Below are positions 1 through 7,954 of a stretch of 32,803 nucleotides of DNA, piece by piece; the first letter of the stretch is position 1, and each line of letters opens with the position of its first letter. A model generated the notes under the pieces. It saw only the letters and a list, made by a program, of their open reading frames with translations. It was not told the origin of the DNA and did not search any database. A program made the position numbers and the translations under genes. The DNA is from an uncultured Synergistales bacterium (lineage in GTDB: Bacteria > Synergistota > Synergistia > Synergistales > Aminobacteriaceae). The stretch lies in assembly GCA_905233215.1 (NCBI GenBank), contig CAJODC010000019.1, positions 1 to 32,803 on the forward strand, written 5' to 3'.

Positions 1-1568
1 CCATTCCCGGCAATCTCTTCACGGAACATCTCCTCAATCTTCTCACCGAGTCCAGCCTCGTACAGGTCAACGCCGAAAATATTTTTGTTCGACAGAATCG
101 GCTTCAGCTTATCGCCGACACTCTCAGGCTTGCCGATAGTTACGCTCTCAAGCTGCCCGGTCAATTCCGCATTCATCGGGTCGGGAGACAACTCAAACTT
201 TCCGCCCTTATCGTCAACCTCAAGCAGGTATCTCAGCCAGCCAGCAATCGCCAGCGGTATCGCCGTCAATTTCGCCGCTGATCCTTCACGTTCAACATAA
301 GCCTTCACCGTTTCGCCGAACCTGAAAGCCAATCCCTGTGAAATGTCCGTCGCAATCCTCGCGCTTGTGTCCCCCAAGTAAGGATTAGGGAAACGCTCAT
401 TCATGCACTCGTCAAGAAACGCTCTCGGCGAGATTATGCCGGGATTCTTCACGACTGGTAACGCTTCGTCATAGCCGACTCTCTTGGCGAGCTTCGATAA
501 TTCCGGGTCGTGCATTCCGTCAGCAAAAAGTTCATAGCCAAGAAGAATATCATACGTGCACAAAGCAGAATGAATCGGATTGAGGCACGCCGTTACTTTC
601 ATTCGTTCGGAAAGATTAACGGTGTCTCGGTCAGTCATGTATACTCCGTAATCTGATTTTTCGAGAGCAGGTCTTCCGTTCGGGAACGAGTCCTCAATCA
701 CAAGATAGCCCGGTGCTTCAGCGTTCACGAAAGGAGCGATATACGTTCTTTTTGACGTTACAACAATTCCCATGTCCTCAACGCCCAATCCCTCAAGCAT
801 CTTCGCAACGTCTTCAGAAGGTCTCGGCGTTATCTTGTCAATCATCGTCCACGCAAAAGCAACACGCTTTTCATCTTTGACGTAAGCAACGAAATCAGAT
901 GTAACGAATCCTTTTTCCTGCCACTTTTCCGCTGTCTCGATGACACTTTCACGGAGCTTGCGCCCATTCTGCGATACGTTGTCCATTGAAACGAGTGCCA
1001 ACGGGTATGCTCCTGCCTTGAAGCGTTCGTGTAACATTGATGTTACGATTGCCATCGCTCCTTTGGGTTTGACGGGGCCGTTGTTCATGTCAGCGTCAAC
1101 GAAGCCGAAATATTTTCCGTCAGCACCTTTCAGGGCGTAACCCTTCTCAGTGATCGTGAATGAGACCATCTGCAATCCCTTTGACGTGAAAATTTCCGTC
1201 AGTCTCTCCCAATCCTGAGGAGCTTTGACCGCCTCTGTCAGTGAAGCCAAAACTCTCTTGTCAGTCTTTCCGTCCTCATGAAGAGTAACGGCGAGTGCTA
1301 AGTTGTCGAAAGGCTTATAGATTTTGTCGACAACATCATAATCGAACGTTTCAGCGCAGATTATCCCCCTGTCGAGCAGTCCTTCACGTATCAGTTTGTC
1401 AGCAATGCCGCCGACAAATATTCTGAATATATTTCCGATGCCGAAGTGAACCCATCGAGGATCTTTGCGAGTATCTTCAGCGAGTTTAGCAGGGTCGTAG
1501 GGAGGAAGTTCGATGCCTGCTTTCTGCCAAGCCTTTGAATCTTTCAGGCCGTCATAAGTCAGACGCAT
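1..1568 (-). CDS. Mannitol dehydrogenase-family NAD(P)-dependent oxidoreductase, 3' end missing
   Basis: Reads leftward from ATG at 1568 and runs off the left edge after 522 codons without a stop. The predicted product starts MRLTYDGLKD, has a nucleotide-binding motif HFGIGNIFR at residues 41-49, a conserved MDN..NG stretch in the middle, and the catalytic-domain motif MKVTACLNPIHS with Lys324, Asn330 and His333. These mark the long-chain polyol dehydrogenase family, which includes D-mannonate oxidoreductase (UxuB, fructuronate to mannonate) and mannitol 2-dehydrogenase. The substrate cannot be fixed from sequence, and a sugar-acid role is only a guess. An AAAGGA site lies about 12 bases before the ATG. 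It follows the HxlR gene on the same strand with a 78-base gap, so it may or may not share its transcript. The family is sure, the specificity open. Confidence 0.88.
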   Translation of the reverse strand, partial: MRLTYDGLKDSKAWQKAGIELPPYDPAKLAEDTRKDPRWVHFGIGNIFRIFVGGIADKLIREGLLDRGIICAETFDYDVVDKIYKPFDNLALAVTLHEDGKTDKRVLASLTEAVKAPQDWERLTEIFTSKGLQMVSFTITEKGYALKGADGKYFGFVDADMNNGPVKPKGAMAIVTSMLHERFKAGAYPLALVSMDNVSQNGRKLRESVIETAEKWQEKGFVTSDFVAYVKDEKRVAFAWTMIDKITPRPSEDVAKMLEGLGVEDMGIVVTSKRTYIAPFVNAEAPGYLVIEDSFPNGRPALEKSDYGVYMTDRDTVNLSERMKVTACLNPIHSALCTYDILLGYELFADGMHDPELSKLAKRVGYDEALPVVKNPGIISPRAFLDECMNERFPNPYLGDTSARIATDISQGLAFRFGETVKAYVEREGSAAKLTAIPLAIAGWLRYLLEVDDKGGKFELSPDPMNAELTGQLESVTIGKPESVGDKLKPILSNKNIFGVDLYEAGLGEKIEEMFREEIAGN

Positions 1569-1605
1569 AGTATGAATCAATCCTTTCATCGAGAAAATTT
1601 TTGAG

Positions 1606-1623
1606 GTGTTCAAAGTTTAACAC
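1606..1623. promoter_or_regulatory. Inverted repeat upstream of the dehydrogenase
   Basis: GTGTT and AACAC are separated by 8 bases, about 40 bases before the dehydrogenase start. This is a possible operator for a sugar-responsive regulator. The arms are only 5 bases, so chance is not excluded. Confidence 0.3.
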
Positions 1624-1646
1624 AAATTTTAGACAACGGCTTGACA

Positions 1647-2000
1647 TTACAAAGAGCTTCTGCAATTTTCACAGTCAGGCAAAAATCCTTCAGTCATCAT
1701 TTCGTCAGAAGCCCATTGAGCAGCAGCATTCAGAAAAGGCAGAACACGTTTTCCCCGTTCGGTCAGTGAGTATTCGACATGCGGTGGGACTTCGTTGTAT
1801 TGTGTCCGTGAAATCAGCCCTGACGCTTCGAGTTCCTTCAGTGATTGAGCGAGCATCATGTTGGTGATATTGCCTAACCTGCGTTTTATGGTGCTGTAAC
1901 GTTTGGGGGACATGTCAGCGAGTATACATATTATAGGCATCTTCCATTTTCCGCCGAAAGTCTGCGTCAAGTATTTCAATGGACAGATATTTTCCGTCAA
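1647..2000 (-). CDS. HxlR-family winged-helix transcriptional regulator
   Basis: The 117-residue product has the HxlR/MarR-like winged-helix pattern: Cys near the N-terminus in ICPLKYL, then GGKWKMPIICIL, the recognition-helix region NMMLAQSLKELEASGLI, and a wing ending in VEYSLTERGKRVLP. HxlR proteins are small dimeric regulators, often of redox- or aldehyde-responsive genes, and usually act on a divergent neighbour. That fits here: the metallo-hydrolase operon begins 116 bases away on the other strand. The start chosen is TTG at 2000, 9 bases after AAGGAG. A TTG at 2006 is too close to that site. The Cys8 region (ICPL) and the C-terminal CENC could sense redox state, but this is inference. 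Confidence 0.88.
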   Translation of the reverse strand: MTENICPLKYLTQTFGGKWKMPIICILADMSPKRYSTIKRRLGNITNMMLAQSLKELEASGLISRTQYNEVPPHVEYSLTERGKRVLPFLNAAAQWASDEMMTEGFLPDCENCRSSL

Positions 2001-2055
2001 CTTCAAAATCTCCTTACAGTATAATTTTTGTACAATGTATGAAATTTCTGTGTTC

Positions 2056-2083
2056 TTGTGAAAATCTTATCACAATATAAAAT
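2056..2083 (+). promoter_or_regulatory. Promoter with overlapping palindrome, hydrolase operon
   Basis: A perfect inverted repeat TTGTGA-N8-TCACAA occupies 2056-2075. Its left arm can serve as a -35 box, with TAAAAT at 2078-2083 as -10 (16-base spacer). It lies in the gap between the HxlR gene and the operon, so it is the best candidate operator for HxlR. An 8-base TTGTACAA palindrome at 2029-2036 is a second candidate. The half-sites resemble CRP/FNR sites, but the spacer is 8 rather than 6. Confidence 0.45.
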
Positions 2084-2116
2084 ATTATTATCCAAATTTT
2101 GAGGAGGGTTATATTT

Positions 2117-2842
2117 ATGAAGATAAAAGCAGTGAGACTCTTCGAGGGCGGAGAGTTCAACGAGGAATTTCTTTTCGGCGGAGAGAACAAAGCTGACGGC
2201 CGTAAAGATGTCATGTATCCCGGAAGCCTTCAGAATTACGTGATTGATACCGGCGATGAGGTGATACTTGTTGACACTGGATTTGCTGAAGGCTCTGACT
2301 TCAAGGGCTACAGGAAGGTTAATGAGTATGTTCCCGGACTTGAGGCACTCGGCTACAAGCCTGAGCAGGTCAGCAAGATTCTTGTTACGCACAAGCACCC
2401 CGACCACTCTGGAGCGTTAAGCGAATTTCCGAACGCGAAAATTTACATCGGCCCCGAAGACGCTGACGCATTGAAGCTCACGGGCGATAACATCATCAGG
2501 GCAGCATATCCTGACGGAGCGTATCACAATTTCCCGGAGTCACAGAAAGTCGCCGACGGTGTCTACTTCATCAAGGCAAGAGGACATACGAAAGGCAACA
2601 GCATAATCATCGCCGAGTCTGACGGACTGTACTACATGTTTCACGGTGATGTTACGTATGTTGACGCTGCGCTTCACGCCAACAAGCTGTCGATTGTGTT
2701 CGAGGATTTAGCGGCTGCACGTGAGACTCTTGACCGTGTGAGAGAGTTCGTCAAGAACAATCCGACCGTTTACCTTTCGACTCATACACCTGAGGGCGTA
2801 ACGAACCTTGAGGGAAAAATCGTAATGAAGCTGGAGGATTAA
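2117..2842 (+). CDS. Metallo-beta-lactamase-fold hydrolase, lactonase-like
   Basis: The 241-residue product carries the full dinuclear-zinc signature: HKHPDH at residues 92-97, a later His in ARGHTKGN, an Asp in HGDVTY and a last His in STHTPE. The overall layout resembles N-acyl-homoserine lactonase-type and related small hydrolases of the superfamily. The substrate is unknown. There is no signal peptide, so it should be cytoplasmic. The ATG at 2117 sits 8 bases after GAGGAGGG; upstream in-frame TTG codons are ignored. It is the first gene of an operon with the flavodoxin-ferredoxin gene 2 bases downstream, which suggests a linked redox function, although this type of enzyme lacks the Glu seen in flavo-diiron proteins. 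Confidence 0.85.
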   Translation: MKIKAVRLFEGGEFNEEFLFGGENKADGRKDVMYPGSLQNYVIDTGDEVILVDTGFAEGSDFKGYRKVNEYVPGLEALGYKPEQVSKILVTHKHPDHSGALSEFPNAKIYIGPEDADALKLTGDNIIRAAYPDGAYHNFPESQKVADGVYFIKARGHTKGNSIIIAESDGLYYMFHGDVTYVDAALHANKLSIVFEDLAAARETLDRVREFVKNNPTVYLSTHTPEGVTNLEGKIVMKLED

Positions 2843-2844
2843 GC

Positions 2845-3732
2845 GTGGGCATCAAGGAAACCGATCTCGATGTTTCCCGAATGTTTGACTCACAATGGGG
2901 ACTTGCTACGGCAGGAATGAAAGTTTACGCAGTATATTTCAGTCCGAGCGGTTCAACAGAAAAAATCGTGAAGAGAATCGCAAAGGGCTTTGAGGGATTT
3001 GAGGTTGAGAGTGTTAATCTTTTGACTTCCGCAAGCCGTAAGAAGAATCACACGTTCGGCAAAAATGACGTTGTAGTTTTCGGAATGATGACGGCTGGAA
3101 AACTCTTCACTCTCTCTGATGAAATCTTCGAGTGTCTTCACGGTGACGGTACGCCGTTCGTTGGTGTCATCACTTACGGCAACAGCTATTACGGAATCGC
3201 ACTGACCGAGATGAAAGAGCGTGCAGAGAAGAGCGGATTTAGTGTCGCTTCAATGGGAGCGTTCATAGCAAGGCACTCATTAGACCCGTCAGTAGCTGAA
3301 GGCCGACCGGATTCAGAGGACTTGAAGATTATTGATGACTTTGCCCGCGAATCATGCGAGAAGATTCTCAGAGGCGATTACGTTCTTCACGATGAGCCTC
3401 AAACAGGCTGGTCATCTTCCGAACAGGCAAACAATCTCATCGCTTACCGTGAAACTCACAGGGACGAACCGTATATGCTTCCTCCGTCATACAAGACGAA
3501 GATTATCACTAATGCTTGCATAAAGTGTGGGAAATGTGTTCGTAATTGCCCTGTCAATGCGATCAATATTGAGTCGAAAACTTTTGACCTTGACTCGTGT
3601 ATAGGCTGCTGGGGCTGTATAAACCGTTGTCCTAATCACGCTATAATTTCAACAAGTCAGGAAATGTCAGACATAATGAAGAATATCGGAAGTGTTTTCA
3701 GCAAGAGATTAGAGCCTGAAATTTTTATGTAG
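2845..3732 (+). CDS. EFR1-type flavodoxin/2x[4Fe-4S] ferredoxin fusion
   Basis: The N-terminal flavodoxin-like domain begins near residue 25 at MKVYAVYFSPSGST, where the FMN phosphate loop is SPSGST. The C-terminal part has two [4Fe-4S] motifs, CIKCGKCVRNCP and CIGCWGCINRCP. This is the EFR1 arrangement, a soluble electron carrier that links flavin to iron-sulfur chemistry. Start is GTG at 2845, 7 bases after GGAGG and 2 bases beyond the previous stop. The first 24 residues are extra compared with a bare flavodoxin, and the piece FDSQWGLATAG resembles the start of flavin-reductase-family proteins, perhaps a leftover of a deleted domain. An internal ATG at residue 25 is an alternative start. 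It probably works with the hydrolase upstream and the ferritin-like gene downstream. Confidence 0.87.
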   Translation: MGIKETDLDVSRMFDSQWGLATAGMKVYAVYFSPSGSTEKIVKRIAKGFEGFEVESVNLLTSASRKKNHTFGKNDVVVFGMMTAGKLFTLSDEIFECLHGDGTPFVGVITYGNSYYGIALTEMKERAEKSGFSVASMGAFIARHSLDPSVAEGRPDSEDLKIIDDFARESCEKILRGDYVLHDEPQTGWSSSEQANNLIAYRETHRDEPYMLPPSYKTKIITNACIKCGKCVRNCPVNAINIESKTFDLDSCIGCWGCINRCPNHAIISTSQEMSDIMKNIGSVFSKRLEPEIFM

Positions 3733-3746
3733 GAGGAATAGTTTTT

Positions 3747-4205
3747 ATGGCAGACAAAGCAAAAATCATTGAGGGATTGCAGGTAATAGTAACTGACCTT
3801 GCACAGCAGGCAGACGGCCATGAGTTGTAGGCGAGAATATTCGCGTCTCAGGGCTTCAGCAAACTTGCGGACAAGTACAATGAACACGCAAGCGAGGAAC
3901 GTGGATATGTCGTGAAATGCGCTGACAGGATTCTCGACTTGGGCGGAACTCTGAAACTTGAGGCCAAAAAGGAAGCACCGCTCTTCACTGACGCTATCGA
4001 GTACATGAAATATGATTTACAGGTGTCGAAGGACGGACTTGCATGGCTTGCGGGACTCGTTGAGGAGTCAAGGAGCGATTACGCAACGTTTGACATTCTC
4101 AAAGACTACTACGAGGACGAAGAGACCGACATGTACGAGGCTGAAGGAGAGCTTGCGCTTGTTGAAACGATAGGGCGTGAGAACTGGTACGCAAGAAAGC
4201 TCTAA
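3747..4205 (+). pseudogene. Ferritin/bacterioferritin-like gene with one in-frame TAG
   Basis: From ATG at 3747, 7-8 bases after AGGAGGAA, the frame is open for 27 codons, meets TAG at 3828-3830, and then stays open for 124 codons to TAA at 4203-4205. Both sides read as one ferritin-like four-helix protein: HEL-stop-ARIFASQGFSKLADKY, then EHASEERGYVVKCADRILDL, and FDILKDYYEDEETDMY near the end. Without the TAG the protein would be 152 residues, normal for bacterioferritin-like proteins, which store or detoxify iron. A single C-to-T change from CAG (Gln) would make the TAG. The rest shows no decay, so the lesion is recent, an assembly error, or read through. The ATG at 3912 could give a 97-residue fragment, but it has no good ribosome site. 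Confidence 0.8.
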
Positions 4206-4221
4206 AAACTGCACACAAAAA

Positions 4222-4262
4222 AGCAGGGACTCGACAAACTAGAATCCCTGCTATTATTTTCT
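4222..4262. terminator. Bidirectional intrinsic terminator
   Basis: An 11-base stem (AGCAGGGACTC with GAATCCCTGCT, one mismatch) and a 9-base loop are followed rightward by a T-rich run and leftward by a run of six T on the other strand. It lies between the ferritin-like gene and the convergent hppA, so it can stop both. Confidence 0.8.
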
Positions 4263-4267
4263 TACCG

Positions 4268-6454
4268 TTAGAACAACGGAGCAAGCACCAAAGCTACAAC
4301 CGTCATCAGCTTAATCAAGATATTAAGAGCAGGACCAGCCGTATCTTTGAAGGGATCGCCGACTGTATCGCCTACAACCGCTGCTGCGTGATTGGGCGAA
4401 CCTTTGCCGTTGAAGTGTCCTTCCTCAATGTACTTCTTTGCGTTGTCCCAAGCTCCGCCGGAGTTGGCCATGAACAACGCCATCATTACGCCCGTTACGA
4501 TAGCACCGCCGAGAAGACCGCCGAGAGCTTCCTTGCCAAGAAGGAATCCAACAAGGACAGGCACAACGATTGCCATAACGCCCGGTACGATCATCTGAGT
4601 CAGTGCCGCATGTGTCGAAATTGCTACGCACTTCTCGTATTCAGGTCTGCCGGTTCCCTCCATGATTCCGGGAATCTCGTGGAACTGTCTGCGGACTTCC
4701 TCAATCATTGAACCTGCTGCCTTGCTCACAGCGTCAATCGAGAGTGAGCAGAAGATGAACGGTAACATTCCGCCGATGAGCAAGCCTACAATGACGTAAG
4801 GATTCATGATGTCGATCTTGTCGATGTGAGCAGCCTGTGAGTATGCCACGAACAGAGCAAGCGCAGTGAGTGCCGCTGAACCGATAGCCAGTCCCTTGCC
4901 CATCGCAGCCGTTGTGTTGCCGATTGCGTCAAGGTGGTCGGTGATCTTTCTCACGCCTTCAGGAAGTTCGCTCATCTCCGCGATTCCACCGGCGTTGTCA
5001 GCGATTGGCCCGTAAGCGTCAACACTCAATGAGATACCAGTGATTGAGAGCATTCCTACAGCAGCGACAGCGACACCGAACATTCCGGCAAGATAGTAGC
5101 TGATGAGAGTCGATAAGCAGATGAGAAGTACCGGGATTCCAGTTGACATCATTCCGAGTGAAAGTCCCGAAAGAATGACTGTAGCCGCTCCAGTGTCTGA
5201 CGATGCAGCAACGTTCCTGACAAACTTGTAATCGCCTGACGTGTAAATTTCCGTAACGATACCGATTATGATTCCGGCAAGGACTCCTGACGTAACCGAA
5301 AGGAATACGTTAAACGAGTTCGAGAAGAAGAAAAGAATGCTGAGAATGAACGTTCCGGCAATCATGAGACCACCAGCGACAAACGTACCAGTTCTGAGAG
5401 CGAACGCCGCGTCTCCGTCCTCGATGCGCTTCACAACAACGTCCATTCCCGGAAGTTTGCCGATGATTGAACGGACTGTTGAAGCGTAAGGAGCTTTCTG
5501 AGAGATCATCATACAGCCGACGATTGACGAGAAAACGCCCCATGCAGCAAGGAACAGAGGGAAGCCTACGCCCCAGAGTCCGAGCTGAGAGTCAGCGACA
5601 CCCGGCGTGAATGTGTAGACAGCACCGATGGCCATAGCGGCAAGTATTGAGTTGACGTATGACTCGAAGAGGTCAGCTCCCATTCCTGCGATGTCGCCAA
5701 CGTTGTCGCCAACGTTGTCAGCGATGACGGCAGGGTTTCGGGGGTCATCTTCGGGTATGCCAGCTTCGACTTTGCCGACAAGGTCAGCTCCAACGTCAGC
5801 GGCTTTGGTGTAGATACCACCGCCGACACGTGCGAAGAGTGCTATCGAGCTTGCGCCCATTCCGAACGCCGTCAGAGCCGTAACATCATTCAAGAAGAGA
5901 TAGGCTACTGCGAGTCCGGCAAGTCCGAGACCAACAACGACCATTCCAACGATGCTTCCGCCTGAGAACGCTACTTCGAGAGCGTTACCGGCTGCAGTGA
6001 GGAGTCCGCCTTCTGATTTTGCTTCAGGAGCTGGAGCTTCTTCGGCTTCGGCTTTGTCGAGTTCGACGGCTGACTTCTTTGCCTTCTTGGGAGCTTCGGC
6101 AGGCATAGCGGCGAGTGCGGCGTAAGTTGTACGGCCGTTTGAATTTGTCGCAACATACATGCCGATCCAGCCTGCTGTCGCCGAGCATAACGCACCGAGT
6201 ACGAACGCAAACGCTGAACCCAAACCGAGTCCGGGCGCGGCGATGAGCAGTACGGCAACAACGCCGACAAACGGAGCAAGCCATGAATATTCCTTCTTGA
6301 GGAACGCCATAGCACCGCCATGAATGATTGATGAGAGTTCAGCTACTCGGGCATGACCGATTTTGAACTCATCGAGCTTCTGGTAAACGGTCCACGCATA
6401 GAACCCGGCGAGCAGACCGAATACGAGTGTAACAAATACTAAGAAAAGCCACAT
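4268..6454 (-). CDS. hppA: Membrane ion-pumping pyrophosphatase, K+-dependent type
   Basis: The 728-residue, many-helix inner-membrane protein hydrolyses pyrophosphate to pump Na+ or H+. The pyrophosphate/Mg2+ site is clear: [22 protein letters not shown] with [13 protein letters not shown] at about residues 230-266, and later DNAGGIAEM and [10 protein letters not shown]. The motif [10 protein letters not shown] near residue 511 has Ala where K+-independent enzymes have Lys, so it should be the K+-dependent class. Whether it moves Na+, H+ or both cannot be told by eye. Residues about 117-149 form an Ala/Lys/Glu/Pro-rich insert between early membrane helices that typical family members lack. 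ATG at 6454 follows GGGAGG. It is single-gene, with the terminator at 4222-4262 downstream. TATAAT at about 6494-6499 (minus strand) may be its -10 box. Confidence 0.95.
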   Translation of the reverse strand: MWLFLVFVTLVFGLLAGFYAWTVYQKLDEFKIGHARVAELSSIIHGGAMAFLKKEYSWLAPFVGVVAVLLIAAPGLGLGSAFAFVLGALCSATAGWIGMYVATNSNGRTTYAALAAMPAEAPKKAKKSAVELDKAEAEEAPAPEAKSEGGLLTAAGNALEVAFSGGSIVGMVVVGLGLAGLAVAYLFLNDVTALTAFGMGASSIALFARVGGGIYTKAADVGADLVGKVEAGIPEDDPRNPAVIADNVGDNVGDIAGMGADLFESYVNSILAAMAIGAVYTFTPGVADSQLGLWGVGFPLFLAAWGVFSSIVGCMMISQKAPYASTVRSIIGKLPGMDVVVKRIEDGDAAFALRTGTFVAGGLMIAGTFILSILFFFSNSFNVFLSVTSGVLAGIIIGIVTEIYTSGDYKFVRNVAASSDTGAATVILSGLSLGMMSTGIPVLLICLSTLISYYLAGMFGVAVAAVGMLSITGISLSVDAYGPIADNAGGIAEMSELPEGVRKITDHLDAIGNTTAAMGKGLAIGSAALTALALFVAYSQAAHIDKIDIMNPYVIVGLLIGGMLPFIFCSLSIDAVSKAAGSMIEEVRRQFHEIPGIMEGTGRPEYEKCVAISTHAALTQMIVPGVMAIVVPVLVGFLLGKEALGGLLGGAIVTGVMMALFMANSGGAWDNAKKYIEEGHFNGKGSPNHAAAVVGDTVGDPFKDTAGPALNILIKLMTVVALVLAPLF

Positions 6455-6518
6455 GAAATTTTTGCCTCCCTGTAAAGAGATTAGAATTGTTCAATTATAA
6501 CTTAAAAATTCACGGATT

Positions 6519-6534
6519 GGGGGAAAAATTCCCC
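6519..6534 (-). terminator. Possible terminator hairpin after the DtxR gene
   Basis: GGGGAA and TTCCCC pair around a 3-base loop, 2 bases after the DtxR-family stop codon, at the end of the iron operon. No clear T run follows on the minus strand, so termination is uncertain. Confidence 0.3.
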
Positions 6535-6536
6535 TG

Positions 6537-7202
6537 TTACTTTGACGGCTGCTGAATCCAAATTGTAGCGGCCTCGTTTAACTGAAGTTCAACAGTCTTG
6601 CGAGACACTTCACAGGCGAAAACTTCATCATCATTCCTGATGAGTTTCACTTCAGCACCGATGACAAAACCTTTCTTCGACAATTCTTTCCGTAACGGCT
6701 CATCGGCTGTGATTCTCAGTATCGCACCGCTTGACCCGGAATCGCAGAGCGTCAAAGGCACAGGCACCAGCAGAATCGGTTTCTCAATCGCAAGGAAAAT
6801 TTCATCAACCCAAGGCTGATGCTCGGCTCTTGCTTTCCTGAAGTATTCGAGAAGAGCGTAGAGCCTTTCTTCCGTAACCGGGTCAATGTAGTGTTCCATT
6901 GAGCAGGCCATTTCCGATGAGTGATCCCTGTCAAGCCCAAGAAGCTCGTGAAAGAACGCCCTGAAACCTTCGTGCCTGTGAAAAACTGTCATTCCTCTTC
7001 GTCTTCCTGCATCAGTGAGATGAAGATTCCCGTAACGTTCATGATTGACCAGTTCGAGATCGACAAGTTTTTGAACGGTAGCGGTTACTGTGCCTTTTGT
7101 GATTTTGAGGCGTTCGGCCAGATCTGTTACGGTAATTTTTCTGCCTGTGCTTTCGAGCAGGAATAATTCTTCGAGATAGTCTTCAATTCTTGGAGAGAGC
7201 AT
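6537..7202 (-). CDS. DtxR/MntR-family metal-dependent repressor
   Basis: The 221-residue product has the three DtxR parts. These are an N-terminal winged helix (SPRIEDYLEELFLL, then ITVTDLAERLKITKGTVTATVQKLVDLELV), a metal-binding/dimerisation helix region (VFHRHEGFRAFFHELLG with MACSMEHYIDP) and a C-terminal FeoA/SH3-like domain. The family binds Fe2+ or Mn2+ and then represses uptake genes. Which metal applies here is not certain; position in the ferrous-iron operon favours iron. ATG at 7202 lies 6 bases after GAGGTG. The in-frame GTG at 7211 is part of that ribosome site. It follows the ABC ATPase by 38 bases on the same strand, so it is probably the last gene of the operon and may control it in feedback. 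Confidence 0.92.
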   Translation of the reverse strand: MLSPRIEDYLEELFLLESTGRKITVTDLAERLKITKGTVTATVQKLVDLELVNHERYGNLHLTDAGRRRGMTVFHRHEGFRAFFHELLGLDRDHSSEMACSMEHYIDPVTEERLYALLEYFRKARAEHQPWVDEIFLAIEKPILLVPVPLTLCDSGSSGAILRITADEPLRKELSKKGFVIGAEVKLIRNDDEVFACEVSRKTVELQLNEAATIWIQQPSK

Positions 7203-7240
7203 AAAATTCACCTCAAATTTTCGTGAATGTCATCAGAGAA

Positions 7241-7951
7241 TTATACATGGCTCCCTCTCAGCTTCAAAGCCTCCCCGAATGTCGCTGACTGGTCAATATC
7301 TCCGACAACCCGGCCATGTTCGAGAATAATTTTCCTCTGAGCTACATCGCCGACTTCAGGGTCATGTGTAACAATAATTATCGTTACTCCCTCATCATGA
7401 AGCCTCCTGAAAATGTCAACAACAATTCCCTCGTTTTCCTCGTCAAGATTCCCTGTCGGTTCATCTCCCAAAAGTATCTGAGGCGAATTTATCAGCGCAC
7501 GAGCAATACACACTCTCTGCTGTTCGCCTCCCGACAACTGAGCCGGAAGATGATGCGCCCTGTCAGAAAGTCCCACCTTCGCTAACGCCTCCATCGCTTC
7601 ATCTTCATCGGGCATACTGTGATAATACTGAGCGACCATGACATTCTCAACGGCCGTTAGGTAACTTATCAGGTGAAACTGCTGGAAGATTAAACCGATC
7701 TTGTCACGGCGAATCCTCGTCAGGCTCGCTGCGTTCTCCCTGCTTATGTCAACACCGTCAAGAATGACGCTCCCTGTTGACGGCGTATCCATGCAGCCGA
7801 TTATGTTTATCATCGTTGTTTTCCCTGACCCTGACGGCCCCATTATCGACAGCCAGTCGCCAGCATTGACGCTCAAATTTATATCGGCAAGTGCCTTCAA
7901 GTTACCGTAAATTTTCGAGATATTCTTCAGTTCGAGTATCTTCTTCGACAT
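7241..7951 (-). CDS. ABC transporter ATP-binding protein, MacB/LolD class
   Basis: The 236-residue nucleotide-binding subunit has Walker A GPSGSGKTT near residues 38-46, a Q-loop in LIFQQFHLIS, the signature LSGGEQQR, Walker B ILLGDEPTGNLD and the switch His in VTHD. It belongs to the class that pairs with FtsX/MacB-type permeases, two of which lie directly upstream. ATG at 7951 is 3 bases after the preceding stop and 8 bases after GGGAG. In the Campylobacter P19 iron system the equivalent gene (Cj1663 type) supports growth on limited iron. Its transported substrate is not settled. All ATPase motifs look intact, though one partner permease is damaged. Confidence 0.93.
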   Translation of the reverse strand: MSKKILELKNISKIYGNLKALADINLSVNAGDWLSIMGPSGSGKTTMINIIGCMDTPSTGSVILDGVDISRENAASLTRIRRDKIGLIFQQFHLISYLTAVENVMVAQYYHSMPDEDEAMEALAKVGLSDRAHHLPAQLSGGEQQRVCIARALINSPQILLGDEPTGNLDEENEGIVVDIFRRLHDEGVTIIIVTHDPEVGDVAQRKIILEHGRVVGDIDQSATFGEALKLRGSHV

Positions 7952-7954
7952 TCT

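Noticed and set aside
2056-2075. CRP or FNR binding site
   Set aside because: Half-sites fit TGTGA/TCACA, but the spacer is 8 bases, not 6, so it is listed only as a candidate operator.
2003-2407. A 134-residue frame on the minus strand over the start of the hydrolase gene
   Set aside because: It overlaps the well-supported hydrolase and its promoter, with no family match.
3828-3830. TAG as a pyrrolysine or reassigned codon in the ferritin-like gene
   Set aside because: TAG ends at least four genes here normally (the EFR1 gene, both FtsX-type permeases, the DUF2318 gene), and ferritins do not use pyrrolysine.
4388-4711. A 107-residue frame opposite hppA
   Set aside because: It is antisense to conserved pyrophosphatase sequence and has no signals of its own.
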